From assembly GCA_964384215.1 (NCBI GenBank), contig CAYLLB010000006.1:62001-126000 (forward strand): DNA of 64,000 nucleotides, given 5' to 3'. This stretch comes from JAJFUV01 sp964384215 (GTDB taxonomy: Bacteria; Acidobacteriota; Terriglobia; Bryobacterales; Bryobacteraceae). Below the pieces are notes generated by a model. The model made no database searches. It saw nothing but the letters and a program-made list of their open reading frames with translations, and was not told the origin of the DNA. Within the stretch, counting starts at the first letter, position 1, and every line of letters begins with the position of its first letter. Of the stretch, positions 61,561 through 64,000 are shown piece after piece. The position numbers and the translations under genes are program-made.

Positions 61561-62133
61561 ATGAACTGGTGGACCATCGCTTGCTTGTCGGCAGCTTTGG
61601 CAGTGATTGTCTGGCAGTACGCGACTTATAGGCGGCGCCTGAAATTGGCCGAGATGCGGTTGCAGGAAGCGCTGGCCCGCGCAGCCGATGGCCACGAGCG
61701 CGATCTGCTTACCGGACTGGAGAGCCGGCGCAGCTTCGAAAAGCGCCTGGATGAGCCTTGCGGTCCCGGGATTGTCGCCGTGCTCGACCTGGACGATTTC
61801 CGCCATCTCAACGAGACGCTGGGGCACCTGGGCGGAGACGAGATTCTGCGCGCGATCGGACGCCTGTTGCTCGCCTCCATCCGGCCGCAGGACCGCGCGT
61901 TTCGCTGGGGAGGAGACGAGTTCGTTCTTCTGTTTTCGGACGTGGGGGAGGATGTGGCCCGCTCGCGCATGTCCTCCATCCAGCAGCGGCTGCGGCATTT
62001 CCACATCCGCAATTACGGAGAAGTGTCGATCGGCCTCAGTTGGGGCATCGCCTCCACGGGCGAACGCCCCCTGCGCGAAAGCCTGGACAAGGCCGATCGC
62101 GCGATGTTTACCTCGAAACGCAGCCGCATGTAG
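61561..62133 (+). CDS. Membrane-anchored GGDEF diguanylate cyclase
   Basis: 190 residues: one membrane helix (about 4-22), a short coiled linker and a GGDEF domain. The active site is RWGGDEFVLLF (117-121) and the inhibitory site is RPQD (108-111), exactly five residues before it, so both catalysis and product feedback look intact. LDLDDFRHLNETLGH is the metal/GTP region. It should make cyclic di-GMP. It has no obvious sensor domain. It is co-transcribed with ymdB. Confidence 0.9.
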   Translation: MNWWTIACLSAALAVIVWQYATYRRRLKLAEMRLQEALARAADGHERDLLTGLESRRSFEKRLDEPCGPGIVAVLDLDDFRHLNETLGHLGGDEILRAIGRLLLASIRPQDRAFRWGGDEFVLLFSDVGEDVARSRMSSIQQRLRHFHIRNYGEVSIGLSWGIASTGERPLRESLDKADRAMFTSKRSRM

Positions 62134-62156
62134 GGGTCGAATATATTCGCCCCCTA
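62131..62156 (+). terminator. Palindromic hairpin between the GGDEF gene and rpoC
   Basis: TAGGGG-T-CGAA, TATA loop, TTCG-C-CCCCTA: ten pairs with one mismatch, starting in the GGDEF stop codon. The 28-base gap between the convergent genes is almost all hairpin. U-tracts are weak on both sides. Confidence 0.5.
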
Positions 62157-62161
62157 CAATC

Positions 62162-64000
62162 TTATTCTGGCAGTGAATCGAGTCCCGGCTCGGTTTCTTC
62201 GTTGAGGCCGCCGCTGTACTGCAGGCGGGTCTCCTCCTCGTAGCCCGGGATGCCTTCGCCAAGGCCCGCCTCGGCTTCGGCGGGGACTTCTTCTTCCATC
62301 ACGTCCTCGCCCTCGATCTTCACTTGGTGGTAATACTCCATGCCGGTGCCGGCGGGGATCAGGCGACCCATGATGACATTCTCTTTGAGGCCGCGCAGAT
62401 AGTCCACCTTGCCGTTGATGGCGGCTTCGGTGAGCACGCGCGTGGTTTCCTGGAACGATGCCGCGGAGATGAAAGAATCCGACAGCAGCGACGCCTTGGT
62501 GATGCCTAGCAGCACGGCTTTGCCCTGCGCCGGACGGCCGCCCGCTTCCACAACGCGCCGGTTCTCTTCGCGGAACCGGAACTTGTCCACAACTTCCTCC
62601 GGCAGGAATTCGGTGTCGCCGATGTCCTCGACCTTGACCCAGCGCATCATCTGCCGGGCGATGGTCTCCAAGTGCTTGTCGTTGATGTTCACGCCCTGCA
62701 GACGGTAGACTTCCTGGATCTCGTTCACCAGGTACTTCTGCAGTTCGCTTTCGCCCAGCACGTGCAAAATGTCGTGCGGATTCTGGGGGCCATCCATCAG
62801 CGCGTCGCCCGCCCGCACACGCTCGCCTTCCTGCACCTTGATGTGCACGCCGCGCGGAATGGCGTATTCCCTGGACTCGCCGTCATCGCCGGTAACGTAG
62901 ATCTTACGGAAGCCCTTGGATACTTCGCCGTACTTCACAAGCCCGTTGATTTCAGCGATGACCGCCGTTTCGCGAGGCTTGCGGGCTTCGAACAACTCGA
63001 CCACGCGCGGCAAACCGCCCGTGATGTCCTTGGTCTTCGTGGTGGCCCGAGGCATCTTGGCCAGCACGTCGCCGGCGTGGACTTCCTCGCCGTCGCGCAC
63101 CATCAGGTGCGCGTGCGTGGGCATGAGATACCGCTTCTCCTCGGCCTTGCCGCCGCCGGTCGGACGAACCGCGATGGCCGGCATGCGCTTTTCATCGGGC
63201 GAATCCATCACCACCCACTGCGACATACCGGTGATTTCGTCCACCATCTCCTGCAAGGTGACGCCGTCGACCAAGTCGCGGAAGTGAACCGTTCCGGTCA
63301 CTTCGGTCAGAATCGAGAACGTGTACGGATCCCATTCGAGCAGGATCTGGTTGGCCTTCACCGGCGCGCCATCCTCCACCAGGATGCGCGCGCTGTATAC
63401 CACTTGGTAGCGTTCCTTTTCACGGCCCTTTTCGTCGACGATCGCCAGGATGCCGTTGCGGTTCATGGCGATCAACTCGCCCTTGGCGCTGCGCACCACG
63501 ACGATGCCGATGTACTTGGCGAAACCGCCGCTCTTGGCGTCCTGCGTGGACTGCTCGCTCACGCGGGTCGCCGTGCCGCCGATGTGGAAGGTGCGCATAG
63601 TGAGCTGCGTGCCGGGTTCGCCGATGGACTGCGCCGCAATGACGCCCACCGCCTCGCCGCGCTCCACCAGCCGTCCGGTCGCAAGGTTCCGTCCGTAGCA
63701 GAGCTGGCAGACGCCGCGCTTGGATTCGCAGGTCAGCACAGAACGGATCTTGACGCGCTCGATGCCGGCCGCCTGAATGGCAGCCGCCAGTTCCTCGGTG
63801 ATCTCCTCGTTCACGTGAACGATGATGTTGCCTTCGTAGTCGTACTGGTCCTCTAGCGCCACGCGGCCCACGATGCGGTCGCGCAACGATTCGATGATCT
63901 CGCCCGACTCCACGATCGGCTCCACGTAAATGCCGTCCGCGGTACCGCAATCGTGCTCGGTAACGATGACGTCCTGGGCTACGTCCACCAGGCGGCGCGT
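62162..64000 (-). CDS. rpoC: RNA polymerase beta-prime subunit, C-terminal part
   Basis: About 612 residues of the C-terminal half; the gene continues past the right edge of the window and has no start here. Signatures: TGRLVERGEAVGVIAAQSIGEPGTQLT in the bridge/trigger region (read in two parts, GEAVGVIAAQSIGEP and QLTMRTFHIGG), the ITGGLPRVVELFEARKP segment, and the C-terminal SLLSDSFISAASFQETTRVLTEAAI. It is the catalytic subunit of RNA polymerase. The last 60 residues are acidic. It converges on the GGDEF gene. Confidence 0.95.
   Translation of the reverse strand, partial: TRRLVDVAQDVIVTEHDCGTADGIYVEPIVESGEIIESLRDRIVGRVALEDQYDYEGNIIVHVNEEITEELAAAIQAAGIERVKIRSVLTCESKRGVCQLCYGRNLATGRLVERGEAVGVIAAQSIGEPGTQLTMRTFHIGGTATRVSEQSTQDAKSGGFAKYIGIVVVRSAKGELIAMNRNGILAIVDEKGREKERYQVVYSARILVEDGAPVKANQILLEWDPYTFSILTEVTGTVHFRDLVDGVTLQEMVDEITGMSQWVVMDSPDEKRMPAIAVRPTGGGKAEEKRYLMPTHAHLMVRDGEEVHAGDVLAKMPRATTKTKDITGGLPRVVELFEARKPRETAVIAEINGLVKYGEVSKGFRKIYVTGDDGESREYAIPRGVHIKVQEGERVRAGDALMDGPQNPHDILHVLGESELQKYLVNEIQEVYRLQGVNINDKHLETIARQMMRWVKVEDIGDTEFLPEEVVDKFRFREENRRVVEAGGRPAQGKAVLLGITKASLLSDSFISAASFQETTRVLTEAAINGKVDYLRGLKENVIMGRLIPAGTGMEYYHQVKIEGEDVMEEEVPAEAEAGLGEGIPGYEEETRLQYSGGLNEETEPGLDSLPE

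Noticed and set aside
1..64000. CRISPR arrays, insertion sequences, attachment sites, defence genes
   Set aside because: No spaced direct repeats, transposase or integrase motifs, or terminal repeats were seen in any part.

Overview
The window is GC-rich bacterial chromosome with dense gene packing, many 1-8 nt gene overlaps and no tRNA, rRNA, insertion sequence, prophage or CRISPR array that I can see. The best taxonomic guess is an acidobacterium of the Solibacter/Bryobacter type. The reasons are a 1161-residue Oar-like TonB-dependent receptor with an N-terminal carboxypeptidase-regulatory domain, a membrane-anchored winged-helix regulator of the type abundant in Solibacter, a secreted protein with the Solibacter C-terminal region (TIGR03437-like), many Tat-exported sugar enzymes and Gfo/Idh/MocA oxidoreductases, and an FG-GAP protein. 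This is inference from families recognised by eye, not a phylogeny.

Layout. 0.1-12.8 kb: a locus resembling a polysaccharide-utilisation locus, with a GH127-like arabinofuranosidase, a clan-D-like glycosidase, a one-component membrane regulator divergent from a TonB receptor, a PL22-like oligogalacturonate lyase and a GH95-like enzyme. 12.8-19.4 kb: a minus-strand run of a BNR_4 protein, a methyltransferase, two Gfo/Idh oxidoreductases, an unknown Tat-exported TIM-barrel-like protein and an ABC-2 permease. 19.5-23.4 kb: dCMP deaminase, a YfhO-like membrane protein, an LsrF/FbaB-type aldolase and a tiny secreted eight-cysteine protein. 23.6-29.4 kb: aroC-def-fmt-argJ and an FG-GAP protein. 29.4-36.8 kb: SGNH hydrolase, an NfrB-like glycosyltransferase with an MshEN domain, metallophosphoesterase, Mn-type superoxide dismutase, a small membrane protein, an MFS carrier and a DUF4434-like protein.

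37-44 kb: the TIGR03437-like protein, an NtrY/NtrX-like two-component pair, and deoB-tpiA. 44.2-47.1 kb: a large GH106-like rhamnosidase. 47.1-53.1 kb: a CzcCBA-like metal efflux operon headed by a small His/Cys-rich exported protein. 53.2-60.4 kb: a third Gfo/Idh enzyme, a five-gene operon yebC-ruvC-unknown-TlpA-nitroreductase, and another putative glycosidase. 60.45-64 kb: a 289-base gap with a candidate 6S RNA, then ymdB, a GGDEF diguanylate cyclase, and the 3' part of rpoC, which runs off the window.

Together the carbohydrate genes point to a heterotroph that takes apart pectin-like plant polymers (galacturonate, arabinose, rhamnose and possibly fucose linkages) in the periplasm. The points most worth a second look are the eight-cysteine mini-protein, the candidate 6S RNA, the repeat half-sites between the membrane regulator and the TonB receptor, the small metal-binding leader of the efflux operon, the exported nitroreductase operon, and an NfrB-like enzyme without its usual partner.
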